Source: Papaver somniferum
Taxonomy: Eukaryota > Streptophyta > Magnoliopsida > Ranunculales > Papaveraceae
Length of the DNA stretch: 64,000 nt
Assembly: GCF_003573695.1 (NCBI RefSeq)
Contig: NC_039362.1
Location: 17,566,063-17,630,062 of the forward strand
Direction: 5' to 3'
This document shows, piece by piece, positions 35,960-48,210 of the stretch; within the stretch, counting starts at the first letter, position 1; every line of letters begins with the position of its first letter. Below the pieces are notes generated by a model. The model saw only the letters and a program-made list of their open reading frames with translations, made no database searches and was not told where the DNA came from. The translations under genes and the position numbers were made by a program.

Positions 35960-36440
35960 TCTCTAATTTCATGGAAAAACTCTTTGATTTCATGGTATTT
36001 TTTCACAAATCATCAAATAATAATAAAATAATATAAATTATGAAAACTTGTGGGACCGGGCCTTGGCCGGCCGGGCATGCCCTAGCCGGTCCCGCATGCC
36101 CCTTTGTTTTATTATTAGTTTTCCTTGAATTCATCAAATTTCTTGATTTCATGGTATTTCTCTCAAATTAGGAAAAAATTCCCTCAAATCATCAAAAATA
36201 CCTAAAAAATATTAAAAAATTATGAAAACTCGTGGGACCGGGCCCAAGCCGACCGACCATGCCTCCACGGTCCCACACGCCCTTGTTTTTATTATTTTAA
36301 TATTTTTTGCTTCCCTGAACTCATTAAAACTCCTTCAGTTCATGTAAACTCCCTAAATTCATTAAATTTCTCAAAATTCATGAATTTTTCATAAAATCAT
36401 TATAAAAATAGGGAAACTTGTGGGATCGGGCCCTGGCCGG

Positions 36441-38120
36441 TGATGTAGTTTTTATGTTGTCGTAAAAGTGGTAGTAAAGTTGTTGTTCACTCAGACTTGT
36501 GGAGATTTGTTTTAGACTTAAATTAAAATAAAAACTCAAGATAAAGTTGTTATCAAGATTATAAAAAGCACCGAGACTCAGGATTCCACCATTGACCAAT
36601 TAAGTGATTTAATCTAATCAATATTCATGCAATTCTTTGCGTTTAAAGTGATTCTAATATATTGCCTTTAGTAGATTTTTGAAGTAACAATTGTATACAT
36701 CAAGCATGAAACATCAAAAGTCTTAAACTAAGCATGCTCCATCAAAACGGATCACAATCATTCAATAAAAATCAATTTTCCAATATTAGTTCCATGCAAA
36801 TAATCATAAAAGAAATTGCAAGAATTAATTAAGATAGAAATTTACCACTTTTCATGGAACAATGGCTTCCTCCGTCGCCTCGGCTAAGGGGTTTAGCTAT
36901 TCATGGTGAAAACACGCTCAAAATAATAATTCATAGCTCAAAAAGGTGTTTTATTGAAGAAGAGGTATAAAAGCAGTGTGTTTGTAACAGTTATAATTGT
37001 TACAGAAGCCACTGTTACAGAGAACTGTTGCAATAGGTGTTGTTACAGGAAACGATAGAAAATATATGTTTTTGAATAAAAGACTGCTCTGAAGGGTCTA
37101 ATGTTCTTCGTGTTCTTCAGCAGCAGCAGCAGAACTCGACTTCCTGCAACTTCGATTTCTCGACTCTGTGGTGTTCTAAACTTCCCCAAACTGTTCCTAA
37201 ACTTCCATCCCCTTATTTGGGACTCGAGCACGCCTTTTATACACCTCCAAACCCTCTAGAACCAGATTAATTCTCTGTTTTCCTTCCGTGCAAGTCACGG
37301 CAATAATTTCTTCCCACAATTGTTTAACGCGTTTTTGAGCTTTCCAACAAATCCCAAACTCTTCCTTAAATATAAGCGTATCTTAGGAAAGAATATCTTG
37401 CCTTTAGTATCCCCGAAATTCCAAAAATAAATCATGCAGAGACCCGTGCAAACTCACTCCCCTGTTTTGCTTGACCCACGAATTAAACCCTGATTTGCCG
37501 AATCTGAAGTGATTACCAACCCTGTTTGGGCCTAGCAATACATATCCAATCCACGACATCCATTGAATCCGACAACAAATTCACCAGCTCTCGCCTGAAA
37601 TACCCGTGAAAAGTTCACACATCTGTTTCCTTCTAACTCGATTTCTAGCCACTTTCAATCGACGAAATCACTCCTAGTATCCCTGTTTTGCTCTAACAGA
37701 TGCTTGCCATAAATTTCAGCCATTGAATCTCCTCAAAACGCGATTAAAACCTCAGCCCTAAATCTTCATGTATGATAGTTAACTTTCCCGCCAATTTTGT
37801 TTTCAAACGGAGAAGATGACCTCCCCTATCCAATTCTGGTTTCCTTTTAGCAGCTGCCTGGAAATGGGTGCTGTGGACAAATTTGGGTTCTGAGGATAAA
37901 TTTGGGCTATACATATCCTAGGTGCTCCTTAGCCAATTTTGGGATCCGTTTAGCAACTGTCCTCCGGGATTCCCCGCGCAACTTTTTGAGCCGATTTTTC
38001 CACACATGTTTATTTCTCCAAAAACACCTACAAAGACACAAAAAGCCATAATAAATACAAAATCGAGCACTAACAATATATACAATTGAGATTATATCAG
38101 ACCCAAAAATGTGTCTATCA
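36441..38120 (+). mobile_element. solo LTR (Athila-like) with target duplication
   Basis: 1680 bp from TGATGTAGTTTTTATG to GTGTCTATCA, flanked by the 5-bp duplication GCCGG (36436-36440 and 38121-38125). It interrupts a subrepeat of the host LTR that reads continuously when it is removed. No internal region is present, so it is a recombinant solo LTR. The lineage is inferred from the TGAT..ATCA tips and general style. Confidence 0.8.
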
Positions 38121-38881
38121 GCCGGCCAGTCATGCCTTCCACGGTCCCACACGCCCTTGTTTTATTATTTTAATATCTTTTGCTTCCTTGAACTCATGAA
38201 AACTCCTTCAATTCATTGAAACTCCCAAAATTCATCAAATTTCTCAAAATTCATGAATTTTTCATAAAATTTCTCAAAATTCATGAATTTTTCATAAAAT
38301 CATCAAAATATTATAAAATTAAGGAAAAGGCACCACGGGACAGTGGTCACGACCGGCCGACCATGCCTTGACCAAGGAGGTCCCACGCCTCCTCATTCCT
38401 TATTTCATAATTATTTTTCATCATCTTATGGTGTTTTTCCTCAGTTTCGTCGAAACCCTAAATTTGGCATATTTTCTCGAATGGATGCTCAATTGCACGC
38501 CAGAAAATATCAAAATTCTCAGGACTGAGACGCGGATGCCTTGGGAACACGAGCACGCTATCTTGACCGACCAATATTGTCTCTTTGGCTCACGGAAGCC
38601 GGTCCCATCAATTTTCACAGTTTTGACCTAATTTGCACAATTGCTCGTATTAGGTCCAGAACTCTCCCAAAAACTTTGGATTTTCATGAAGTGATCGTCA
38701 GGCGGTCACGGGATAACCCATGGCCGGTTTCATGACTCCATGGTTGGTCCCTCACCTCGTCATAATTAATTAGGTTTTCTCACCTAAGGCTCAGACGAGC
38801 ATTTTTTGAATAAATGATTAAACCAGCATTTAATAATTCTTCCACCAACAAATCGTCAAATCTTCAGGAGTTCTTTGTATT

Positions 38882-39211
38882 TGCTCACGTGAGCATATGG
38901 ACACTACATGGTTGATCCACGGTCCCATGTAGTCGCTCCCTCCTTCGAACCATGGTTGAAATTCTGACAACCATGAATTGATCATCAATTGATCAAATTA
39001 GGGTTTCTGAATCCAAGGATCATCATTCCAGATTCCAACCTTAATAATTTTTCGACGGCCTCATGGTCATTAATTTCATTAATTATGCTCGGTTCAACGA
39101 CCATTATTCTAATCAATATTTTGGTACTCTGCCAATAATCCATCAGATGAGCAACACATGCTCAGACGATCAAATATTCAACAACTCATCACATGAGCAG
39201 TACTTGCTCAG
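38882..39211. promoter_or_regulatory. TGCTCA/TGAGCA palindromes in U3
   Basis: TGCTCACGTGAGCA at 38882-38895 is a perfect 14-bp palindrome around a CACGTG G-box. TGAGCA-ACACA-TGCTCA near 39148 and TGAGCA-GTACT-TGCTCA near 39195 are spaced versions. Related but weaker copies follow to about 39285. They lie about 470-800 bp upstream of the TATA-like box and recur in the other LTR copies, with small changes (CACATG in the copy near 56393). Confidence 0.5.
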
Positions 39212-39675
39212 ATGAGGAATATTTGCCCAATATTGGTTCAACAATCAATATTCAGCGATCCATCGAATGAGAAATACTTGCTCACTTCATCGTAAGAAAT
39301 ATACCTCTGTCTTATGGCATGTTCAATTCATGAGTTTCAGAACATCATGTTCAACTCAACGACTACATGGACTCATCTTCCCATCAGACCACGAAGTCAT
39401 CAATTGACTAACAAACCACGAGACGTCAATCGTGTCACTTGGGGGGATATCACTTAGGGATTTTGGTCTGGCGGTCTACGGCACGTGCGTTCAAACACAC
39501 GATGGAATGTGAGCAATTCGTGCAATCAGTTGAAGGAATTCACGAGGTAGTGGGTGGAAAATCGATCAAGTCTCCACACGTTGAGCAACTGGTTTCAAAC
39601 ACGATCTCCACTTCCCCACTCCTTGATTCCATCAACTGTCACACTTCATGGAATCATGGTGTCTATAATTCCAGC

Positions 39676-39686
39676 AATATAAATAA
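39676..39686 (+). promoter_or_regulatory. TATA-like box of the 5' LTR
   Basis: AATATAAATAA lies about 420 bp before the LTR end, a plausible U3/R promoter. The 3' LTR copy is mutated to ATATAGATAAG. Confidence 0.45.
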
Positions 39687-40106
39687 GTCTCTAAATCATG
39701 ATTGAATCATCATCAGTATCATCAATCTCACGTCAAACTGACAACACGAGATCATCAACTCATCAATTGAGCAACTACTCTCAATTGAGAAATTTCAATC
39801 ACTCAGAGCTTATTGCATTCGGAATTCACACACCCACGATCTTTGATTACCATTGATTCCACACATTTCTCAGCTTCCCTCCTACAGATCAACCCATCCT
39901 CTCTTGTGCCGTATTTACTCTGGAACGGTCATTGTCTTGATTTAAGACGGAGTACTGCAGATTGATCTATCGAATCTAAAGCACCCCCTTTGCAGCGGTG
40001 CATCTGTGTGAGGTTTAACATTTCGCTCGGTCCGAGGAGTCTCCTCCGTACGGTCGTCTCCTCAATTCCTTAAAAACCAGCAAATCGTTTTTTCCCATCT
40101 ACAGAT

Positions 40107-40125
40107 TGGCGACCACAGTGGGAGA
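40107..40125 (+). promoter_or_regulatory. primer binding site of the large gypsy element
   Basis: TGGCGACCACAGTGGGAGA starts a few bases after the 5' LTR end, the standard place and style for plant Ty3/gypsy elements. Confidence 0.6.
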
Positions 40126-40160
40126 TCATTCTCTCGGTTGCAATCTCACAATTTCACAAG

Positions 40161-41740
40161 ATGGTTGATCTCAGGTCAGGTTCAGCTACAAATCCTAACA
40201 CAAACCGTGCTAGCACTAGCAACAACAACAATCAGAATATCCCGGAGACAATTCCGACTTCCAACACTGATGGTGGTGACACTACTTCTACTCACGCCGA
40301 AGGTCATCCACTGTACGAACGACACCCTGAAGAAGTCAGAGGAGATACACTGCCTACCATTGCTGATCTTATCAAAGCGCAGGAGACTCTTACAAAGAAC
40401 CAGACTGACATGGCTGCTACACAGAAGGAGCTGTGTAATTATTTCAAAACTCTTACTGACAAGATGTCAGAGAAGACTCAAGAGAAGGGAAAGGATAAGG
40501 ATAAATCCTCGGACGACGGTCCTGAAGTAATTCCAATCCATACAGTAGAAGACGACGAAGTCCACAAAACTGCTGCCGACAACTCATCAGCGAAGGGATC
40601 ACCGAATTTCATCACTCGCGAGGATCTGGAGAACCTCGTAGAGAACCATGGAAAAGACAAGACATCGCATGACCATCGTCATCAACCTCCTTACCCTGCC
40701 GCTACGCATAGGATTCCACTCCCCAAAAGTTACGTTTCTCCAACTTTCACCTTGTATGATAGAACTGGCAATGCTCGAGAACATGTCTCTCGTTTTCTCG
40801 AATCCTTGGGAGAACCTGAACATAATCATGTCGTCCGTCTCAAGGAATTCTCAAAATCTCTGAAAGGCAGGGCATACACCTGGTATAACAGCATCACACC
40901 AGGGACCATCAACAATTGGGGAGAAATGGTTAACGCATTTTATAGGAAATACTTCTTCGTGTCAGAACAAGTCACCCTCTCCGACCTTGGAAGAATGTTT
41001 CAGAGGGTCAGTGAAAATCCCAATGATTATGTGAAAAGGTTCAGAGTCCAAGCCCTGGATTGTCATGACCCAAACGTCACGGAGAACAACTGGTGGACTT
41101 GTGCATCAATGGCATGCTCCCGGTCTACAGGGCCTTGCTAGAAAACCTTCGATTCCAGACTTTCTCAGAGCTTCACGAAGCTGCGAAGAGGTCGGCAACC
41201 ACTGCACCCGCTCTTTTGGAAAGAGCAAAGTCACAAAGACTGAAGATTCAAAAGACACTCGAGGAAGCAGGCGTCTGATCAACAAGCAGTATAACTGCAA
41301 CCTTCAACAAATGCTGTCGCGGAAGGGGTAAGCGAAAAGCAGAACCACAACACAAGCAGACTTCCTCCACCCCTTCAAAGACACACAAGAAGGAGAATTC
41401 GAAAATCCCTCCTCAGCATACGGAAGATCCAGAAGCACCTGATTTTCCCTGTTCAATGGAAGAAGTTAATGAACTACTCGATGCCTGGATTCAAGACGGC
41501 AATCAAATTGCCTTATGTCAAGAAGGAACCAACTGAAGAGGCCATGGAAAATCCTCGGTATTGTCGCTTCCATAGATACGTCAGCCATCCCACGAGTGAT
41601 TGCAAAATTTTGAAGCGCATATTCAAAGAAAAGGTCGAATCAGGAGAGCTCAACCTGGGGACTGAGGGGTGCACAAAAACCCCCTCCCAGTCAGAACTTT
41701 TACCATCTCCGAACCTCCTGTCAAGGAAACGGTCCAATCT
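40161..41740 (+). pseudogene. broken gag of the large gypsy element
   Basis: ATG at 40161 gives 326 residues: a polar N-terminus (MVDLRSGSATN), a Lys/Glu-rich middle and a gag core (VSPTFTLYDRTGNAREHVSR, GRAYTWYNSITPG, NAFYRKYFF). A one-base loss near 41084 breaks the frame. Continuation in another frame reads LVDLCINGMLPVYRALLENL to a stop at 41276-41278, then resumes to about 41530. A further frame holds YCRFHRYVSHPTSDCKILKR (zinc-knuckle-like). At least three lesions separate these parts, so no full Gag is made. Confidence 0.75.
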
Positions 41741-42883
41741 CTGATCGAACATGTCTGCGAGCTGTTGTATCTTTCGAAAGCTCAAAGGAAAGACATGTTT
41801 GCTGCACTGAACCACATCGTGTCCGGAAGACGTCCGCTGATCCAAGAGACTACCACCGGACCTTCAGCCACCGACACAGAAATGTATGACTGGGGACTGC
41901 TCACCACAGTGCACATTAAAGGAAATGAGTTCAAGAGGGCGTTCATCGATGTTGGTACCGCCGTCAACATCATCCCTTTGAAAACTCTCAGAGCTGCTGG
42001 TATTACTCGACGGGAAGCCACCCACGCTCCCATAGCAATCAGGGACCACGAAGGAATCTCCAGAAACGCATACGGCTTCATCACTCTCAAAGTTACGGAA
42101 AGATCGATCTGCACTGAGGCCAAGTTTTTCATAATCCGGGAAGACCCTGGATACGACATGGTCCTTGGGAGAACTTGGATTCATGCTGAAAGGACAACGA
42201 TGCCTTCAACACATCCTGTCATCGACAAGGATTCCGAGTCGGAAGACGAAGCAGAGGACGCACCACCGTTTGAGCATCTGGAAGAAGTAAAAACTCTGAT
42301 GGGACTTACGCAGGAACTTGGAGATAATCCGCACACCTTTGTCAGAAGGTTTCGAGCTCAGGCAAGTCTTATTCCTCCTCTTGCTCCAATATTACCAATG
42401 TTCAAATACGCTACTATGGTCCAGGGACTTCTCCCCATGAATAATTTAGTCATCAAAAGCTACGAGTGGGTAACTTCACCTCAGCAATATTACACTCAAT
42501 GGTTGGGTTCAGAACTTCTTCAAATCGGTCACTCCATCGAGAGGTTTATTGCTGAAGACTTGGCTAAGCATGATCAACACTATGCTGGATACTCTCTTCC
42601 GCGCGAGTGTCCATACGGGCCACAATCGAGGAATTCCATCAAACAGGGAATTCCGAATCAGCGGAAGATATTCAAGGCACGATCGACCAAGCCTAACAAG
42701 TTTCATGAAGGGGACCTGGTTCTCAAAGCAGTTCAGCGCGGTCTTCATTCTACAAGGAACTCCAATTGGGAAGGACCATTCATGGTCGCTGAATCCGTGG
42801 CCGGAGGATACTACAAATTGACCAACACAGATGGCAGAACCCTACCAGTAATTCACGAAAATTGGCTCAAGGCGTTTATCTGA
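41669..42883 (+). pseudogene. protease-integrase tail chimera
   Basis: A 404-codon open frame. Residues about 70-180 are a retropepsin (AFIDVGTAVNIIP; GYDMVLGRTWIH), but the catalytic D-T-G is D-V-G (94-96). Residues about 212-320 include NPHTFVRRFRAQASL, which resembles the gag segment NPNDYVKRFRVQALD upstream. Residues 342-404 (KFHEGDLVL, NWEGPF, HENWLKAFI) are the C-terminal GPF/Y module of a gypsy integrase. Reverse transcriptase, RNase H and the integrase core are gone. The frame is open over the join, which makes this a stable deletion derivative rather than an assembly of random breaks. Activity is unlikely. Confidence 0.7.
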
Positions 42884-43153
42884 AATTATTGGACATTTAA
42901 GGTATTGGGCGTTTGAAGCACTCATGGTGTTGGGATTTAACATTTAGGATTTTCTTTCATTTGTATTTCAATTCCTCCAAAACATTTGCAATACTTGCAA
43001 TCAGTATTTGAATTCAGCAATTTATCAAAATTCAGTTCATATTTCGTAAAAGAAAATCTCTATCAAATCTACAAGAAAATCCTCAACCATCAGTCAATCC
43101 AAAACCATCTAAATATCAAAAACCCAAGTATAAACCTCACATCTCTCAGAAGT

Positions 43154-46100
43154 TCAGAAGTTCAAGAGATCAGCAAGAAAAGGCTTTCGCTCATCAGCAT
43201 CCTTCAAGATTTGCAAAGCCGCCCTCTCCTTGTTCAACTCCTCGGTCAGCTTGGAATCTTGTCCTCCTTCTTCCTTCACAGCATCGTTTGGAAAGGGTAT
43301 GTTCTTCTCACATGAATCCTTGATAACGTTTATTTGCTTACGAAGCCATTTCACGTTGAGGCCAAGTCTTTCTGAATTCTCCAAGTTAAACTCCCAATCA
43401 AAGAGTATATCTGGAGTCACGGTATTCCTGGGTCTCGTATGCATATCACTCACGACACGCAAGATAACGCCTACTTGCATGATTAAAGCATAAGCACGCC
43501 CAGGGTTCCTGTCAACGATCATATGGCCGAACTTCTTCCATATCGTCTCATACAAGCGTGCATATCCAATGGGAACGCTGAATCCACCGACCAGTTCATG
43601 ATACGGGAGTGAAGTGTTAAAGGGAGATCGAAAGCGACCCCTGCAGTTGGATATTCATACACTATTATACGGTTCTCGGTCACTGGAGTGGCTCCCACGA
43701 CTAAAGCAACAGTTCCTTCGGTATTCTCCGCTGCTGTCTCGGTTTCTTCTTATCACTGAGGCAACAACCATCTGGGTTTCCATAACAGCAGTAGCGACCT
43801 TCTCATGGCCTTGAAATACAGGGATGGTTGTCTCTTCATCAATAACTCCGGAATGGTTAGAGTTATCATCGTTGGCTCCAGTATCCTCAACTTCGGTATT
43901 TAGCACCTAATACGAAGATTACATGAGGTTAGAGTCACGAATCCAAAGGAGATTATGAAACACAGTATACCAGCAAGGCAAATCATCAAGGTTCATCATA
44001 CTACATTCAAGGCACGAGCAAATAACATGAAAGTCATGAAAACACATTTTACGATGAGTCCGTCTGAAGAAACTGAACTCTGCCCTGTACTAGAGACGAA
44101 CTGGGAGCAATCTACAAGGAATCCGAGGATGGGTCATATTCCATTCTCTTCGTATGGATGTCCTCTATGACATGTCAAAATTTCATGACAATCCGATGAA
44201 CGAGCGAGTAGATGTGGCCAAAATATCAAGTGACGCAATCTGAAAAAGTTCTGGAAGTCTCCTGGAAGTTTACTATTTCGCCTTTTTCAGGCTCTGAACG
44301 TGCTCAAAACTTAAAAACTTCTTTTAAAGCTTGGAAATTTTCCGGGCTTGAATTTGCACATGCAGATCATCAAAATCCGACTCCGGACGAAGATTCTACA
44401 GCGTTTTTCTATAAAATGGGTTCTGAATTTTCTGACGACGAAATTCGACTAAGTTTTCATATTTCACATGGGTTCTCATTCATTCATTCACAAGTCAGCA
44501 CTTTTATACTTCTATGAAGAATTACAGGTATATACTTACTTGAGGAGTCTCCAAAGTGTCCAAGGGGTTGGAATTGTCCACATCAACGACAAGAGGAACA
44601 TCACTTCCATCCAGGCTCCGAATCTTGGGAATTACCTCCATTCCCATTCCCAGAGGATGATTGAATTCGACTCTCCTCCTGTACACGTCCTTTACAATCA
44701 ATATTTTCATCTATGAAGCACCCATTTGAACATGTGAAGAAATACTTACAGTTTCTTCGTCACTCAAATCAGCGATTGCTTGTTCAGTAGCAGAAAATTG
44801 AAGACCTTCAAGACTCGATGGAGTAAAATTCTGCAACAAAATTAACAACGTTGGCTTCATGATTCTAATGTAATAGCAATGAAAGTCACGTGAGAAATAT
44901 TGGGAACTCACCAAAGCACCAACTGGGGACTTTACGGTATTGGTAACTTATAACCTTTATGCCTGCCTTCTCCGCCATGAATAACCGCCTCAGTCTCTGA
45001 GAAATCTACACCGATTCGAGGTCGTATATTACGACCGTCCTGTGGTGAAATCCAGTAATATAATCAGAATACAGTTCTTATAATTTCGTGAAGATTATAT
45101 GAAGAAACATACCTGAGAGCATCCTGGAGACGACTTTCGTTTATCACCAGAAAGATACTTCAATCTTGGTCGACTGGAAATCATCTCAGCCGAAGGAAGA
45201 TCCTTGAATGGAGGTCTGGGAAATCTTACAAAGCCACGCAAACGCCCAAGTTGTCCCAGAATTCTACATAACCTGGGGTTACATAGGCGAATCTATCAGA
45301 ACCAGGAAACCAGTAGCTACTCCCTTCCACGTGAGTATGATCCAAATGAGTCCTGAGTTGCTCAACTGATGGCTTCCTTCTCCGTATGGTTGGAACACAC
45401 TGATCCATACCCATTTGTCGAGCTGCTCTATCAATATTATACTCCTCCACTGAAAGCTCTCCAAACGTGACTGATAGCAAATGACCAGGAGTGCAACTCA
45501 ACATGAAAGATCTTTCGCCATCACTCAGATGCGCACCAGACGTCAAACTCGTGCCTTCTCCAGTATTGAAAGTCATCGGCTGAGAAACATAATCAGGGAC
45601 TGACACCCACGGGCGAAAATTGAACTCAGATTCTTCATCTAACACATCAATAAAAGTATTTTAGAACGAGGCTTTGGTGGACCAACGCATGATCCTAGCA
45701 TTATCTTTCTCAGGGAAAGTATGGCGCGCATCAGTATTCGGTCCTTGCAGAACATTACGTGGAGTAGGTGCATAATTCTTAAAATGCTCCCACATCAAAG
45801 CTTGAAGAAACATCGTGTTGGCATAACACTCAATCTTCATAGAGCCGTTCGACACACTGGAGTCTATAATCAAGGAGTCCAGGTTGTAATACAAGGAGCC
45901 TAAGAATAAACTACCTATCGGAAGTTGCTCACCTTGAGCCATCTTAATAGCAAAGGGAATCACAAAAGGCTTCAACAAGTTTCCACTGTCTTCAAAAACG
46001 TCTCTGGACAACCATAAACATAAGAAAGCAGCAATGGGTAACATACCGTCGATGGGTTTATCAGAAACCTCGTCTTTGGGCCACCAGTGTGTCAACCAGG

Positions 46101-47880
46101 AAGCATATCCTTTACTACCAGCCTTATTCGCTTTCTCCATTGCAGCTGTCAAGACATGAGAAACGGCGGTCTCCTCATCTGAAAGATCCCCAGGAAGATT
46201 GCCCGTGATCGGGAGATGCATCAGAGCCGCCACGTCTTCCAAGGTAATGGTAAACTCTCCCCATCTACATATGAAAGTGTGAGTGGGAATGCACCAGCGA
46301 GCAAACAGAGCCACAATACCACTTGCGTCATGATAAATGAACAACTCTCCAGAAGCTTGAATAGCTCTCGTCACCTGCGCCTGGTCGAGCATAGTCCTCA
46401 CATGAGGAAAACCCAACATATGCCTCGCCCAGCCGGCAAATTTCTCCAAAGGTCGTCGAGAAAGCTTAAACTCTATGATTGATGAGGCGAAGACCCCTCG
46501 TTCAAGACAAAATCGAATCACTGTCTTAGGAGTCACCAATTTCTTCTGAGTAACAGTTCTGGGATTTATCAAAAGACGATACACTGGGGATTTCAAATGT
46601 TGCTCAGCTCCTGGGATATCTTTTTCAAAGAATGCATCATCTATGTTCGGGACATTCTTAATCCCAGGGATTTCGTCTTCGTCTCCCCCAACGGAAGTTT
46701 CATCCATGCATGTCTCATCTCTGGAGATACCATCATCAACGCACATCTCTTCCCTCGAGGCGTCGTCAGCTTGGGAATTGGACATCTTTGCTAAGTAGCT
46801 GAAAAGGTTCACACTACATTCTACTTCAGTATGCCGTCCAGATATAAATCAAGGAAATACAAAAAAATGGTAACTCTTAACTCTTACCTTTTATACTTCC
46901 ACTAACAATAGTGATAGTAATGCTAGAGTTAACACCCAAAATCGTTCGTCTCTTCGAAAACTGCAAAAAAGAACGAAACTTTATTTAATTTCCGAAACTG
47001 ATTTTTCATGAAATCACGGACACAATTTAATGTGAACATTCACACAACTGACCTATGAAGTTTACAACAAAAATATTTCATCATAAATATATTGTCTATC
47101 TTCGAAGGTTCCTCAAAACCCACGTTTCTGATTTTTCGAAAAAACAGCAATTAATGCAACTTGCATACATAAATTCTCAAGATTTTATCTAATGAAAAAA
47201 ATCATGCAAATAAAATATACATCATATTTTACACAATATATGTCACGGCTACATATATATATAAAAAAAATTATTTTTCCTTCGTATCGTCGTTATTTGT
47301 CTTTAAAACGAAGGTTTATTTCAAAAAATATTGTGAAAGCTCACATCTCATACATATGATAAAGTTTTGTATTTACATGAAAGCTCATAAGCAAAATTTT
47401 ATCACTGGACACAAGTTCATCATACATATTTTCCTTCGTGTCATCGTTATTTGTCTTTAAAACGAAGGATTTTCCGATTTCATGAAAATTCACTTCTTTT
47501 ATGATAAACCTTGGTACATGAAAGCTCATACACTAAGTTTTATCACTGGACCTAGGTTCATATAAAAAAAAAATCTCTCCTAAATCAGGGATTATAGTTA
47601 GTTTTCAAAACTAACGATCGAACGAACATACGTTTTCAAAAACGAGGGTTTTTCATAAAACTCACACTAATATACACACATGTATATAACTTCATCATGA
47701 TCAAACATGAACAACTCATGAGGATCATAAACATCAGCAAACAAAAAAAAAAAGCACCTGGGCAATTGGCCGGCGGCAACGGCGGCGGTCGGACGGCGGC
47801 AAGCTCCGGCAATTTCCTCCACTCGCTGCTGACGTGAAGGTGATGGAGAGGTGATGAAGGTGCTGGCCGTGTGTGAAGGA
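43154..47880 (-). pseudogene. antisense spliced gene with plant mobile domain
   Basis: On the minus strand: a GC-rich untranslated exon (about 47880-47758, CAG/GTGC donor); a long exon 46798-45113 with ATG at 46785; and exons 45039-44912, 44830-44750 and 44710-44540. Further coding pieces lie at about 43906-43600 and 43600-43154. The long exon carries the plant mobile domain: CIPTHTFICRWGEFTITLED, VAALMHLPITGNLPGD and YNIDRAARQMGMDQ. The last piece (YARLYETIWKKFGHMIV, then KLTEELNKERAALQIL) ends in a coiled coil. Lesions: an in-frame TAA at 45661-45663, a frameshift near 45240 and others downstream. The domain is known from host proteins such as MAIN/MAIL1 and from transposons. Its role here is unknown. 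Confidence 0.7.
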
Positions 47881-47900
47881 AAAAAAAAAAAGGATTAATC

Positions 47901-47911
47901 CCTTTTATATC
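47901..47911 (-). promoter_or_regulatory. TATA box of the antisense mobile-domain gene
   Basis: The minus strand reads GATATAAAAGG about 30 bp upstream of the GC-rich first exon, good spacing for a plant promoter. It sits just inside the 3' LTR of the element and points against it. Confidence 0.5.
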
Positions 47912-48194
47912 AATTTTATTTCCAAAACCTAATTTTCTAAGGATTTCCTTATTGGGCCCGACCCGCGAATCCTAACCGACCACGGACTCGTCGTCCAAAC
48001 CAGCGGTTCAACACCAATTTATGCTCATCAAACGACGCTCCAATCATGACATTGAAGCCTTCATCAAGTCGTGGTTTGCTCATGCTCTTAAATCCGGTAA
48101 CGTCTCAACTTACGACTAAGTTCAATTACTGGTATTATTATTTATGGCCGGAAAATCACCATTTAATGCTGACTGAGGAACACACTTTCCTCAG

Positions 48195-48210
48195 TAAGCA
48201 GGGGACTTAA
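48195..48210 (+). promoter_or_regulatory. polypurine tract of the large gypsy element
   Basis: GTAAGCAGGGGACTTA directly precedes the 3' LTR. Only the central GCAGGGGA is purine-rich, so the tract is weak but correctly placed. Confidence 0.45.

Larger units (their letters stand above)
35640..38520. repeat. LTR subrepeats of about 180-230 bp
   Basis: Units begin near 35640, 35848, 36047, 36229, 36419 and 38333 (the last gap contains the solo LTR). Each has a GC-rich core (GTGGGACCGGGCC.., GACCGACCATGCC, CGGTCCCAC) and an AT-rich part (TTCATGGTA, TCATAAAATCATCA). The 3' LTR has only about two and a half units (49135-49560). Confidence 0.65.
34711..40103 (+). repeat. 5' LTR of the large gypsy element
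   Basis: 5393 bp including a 1680-bp solo LTR. It holds a hairpin array (35126-35456), six ~200-bp subrepeats (35640-38520), TGCTCA palindromes (38882-39211) and a TATA-like box (39676-39686). The empty version of the hAT target (CCCTCACC near 38751) is present here. Confidence 0.8.
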
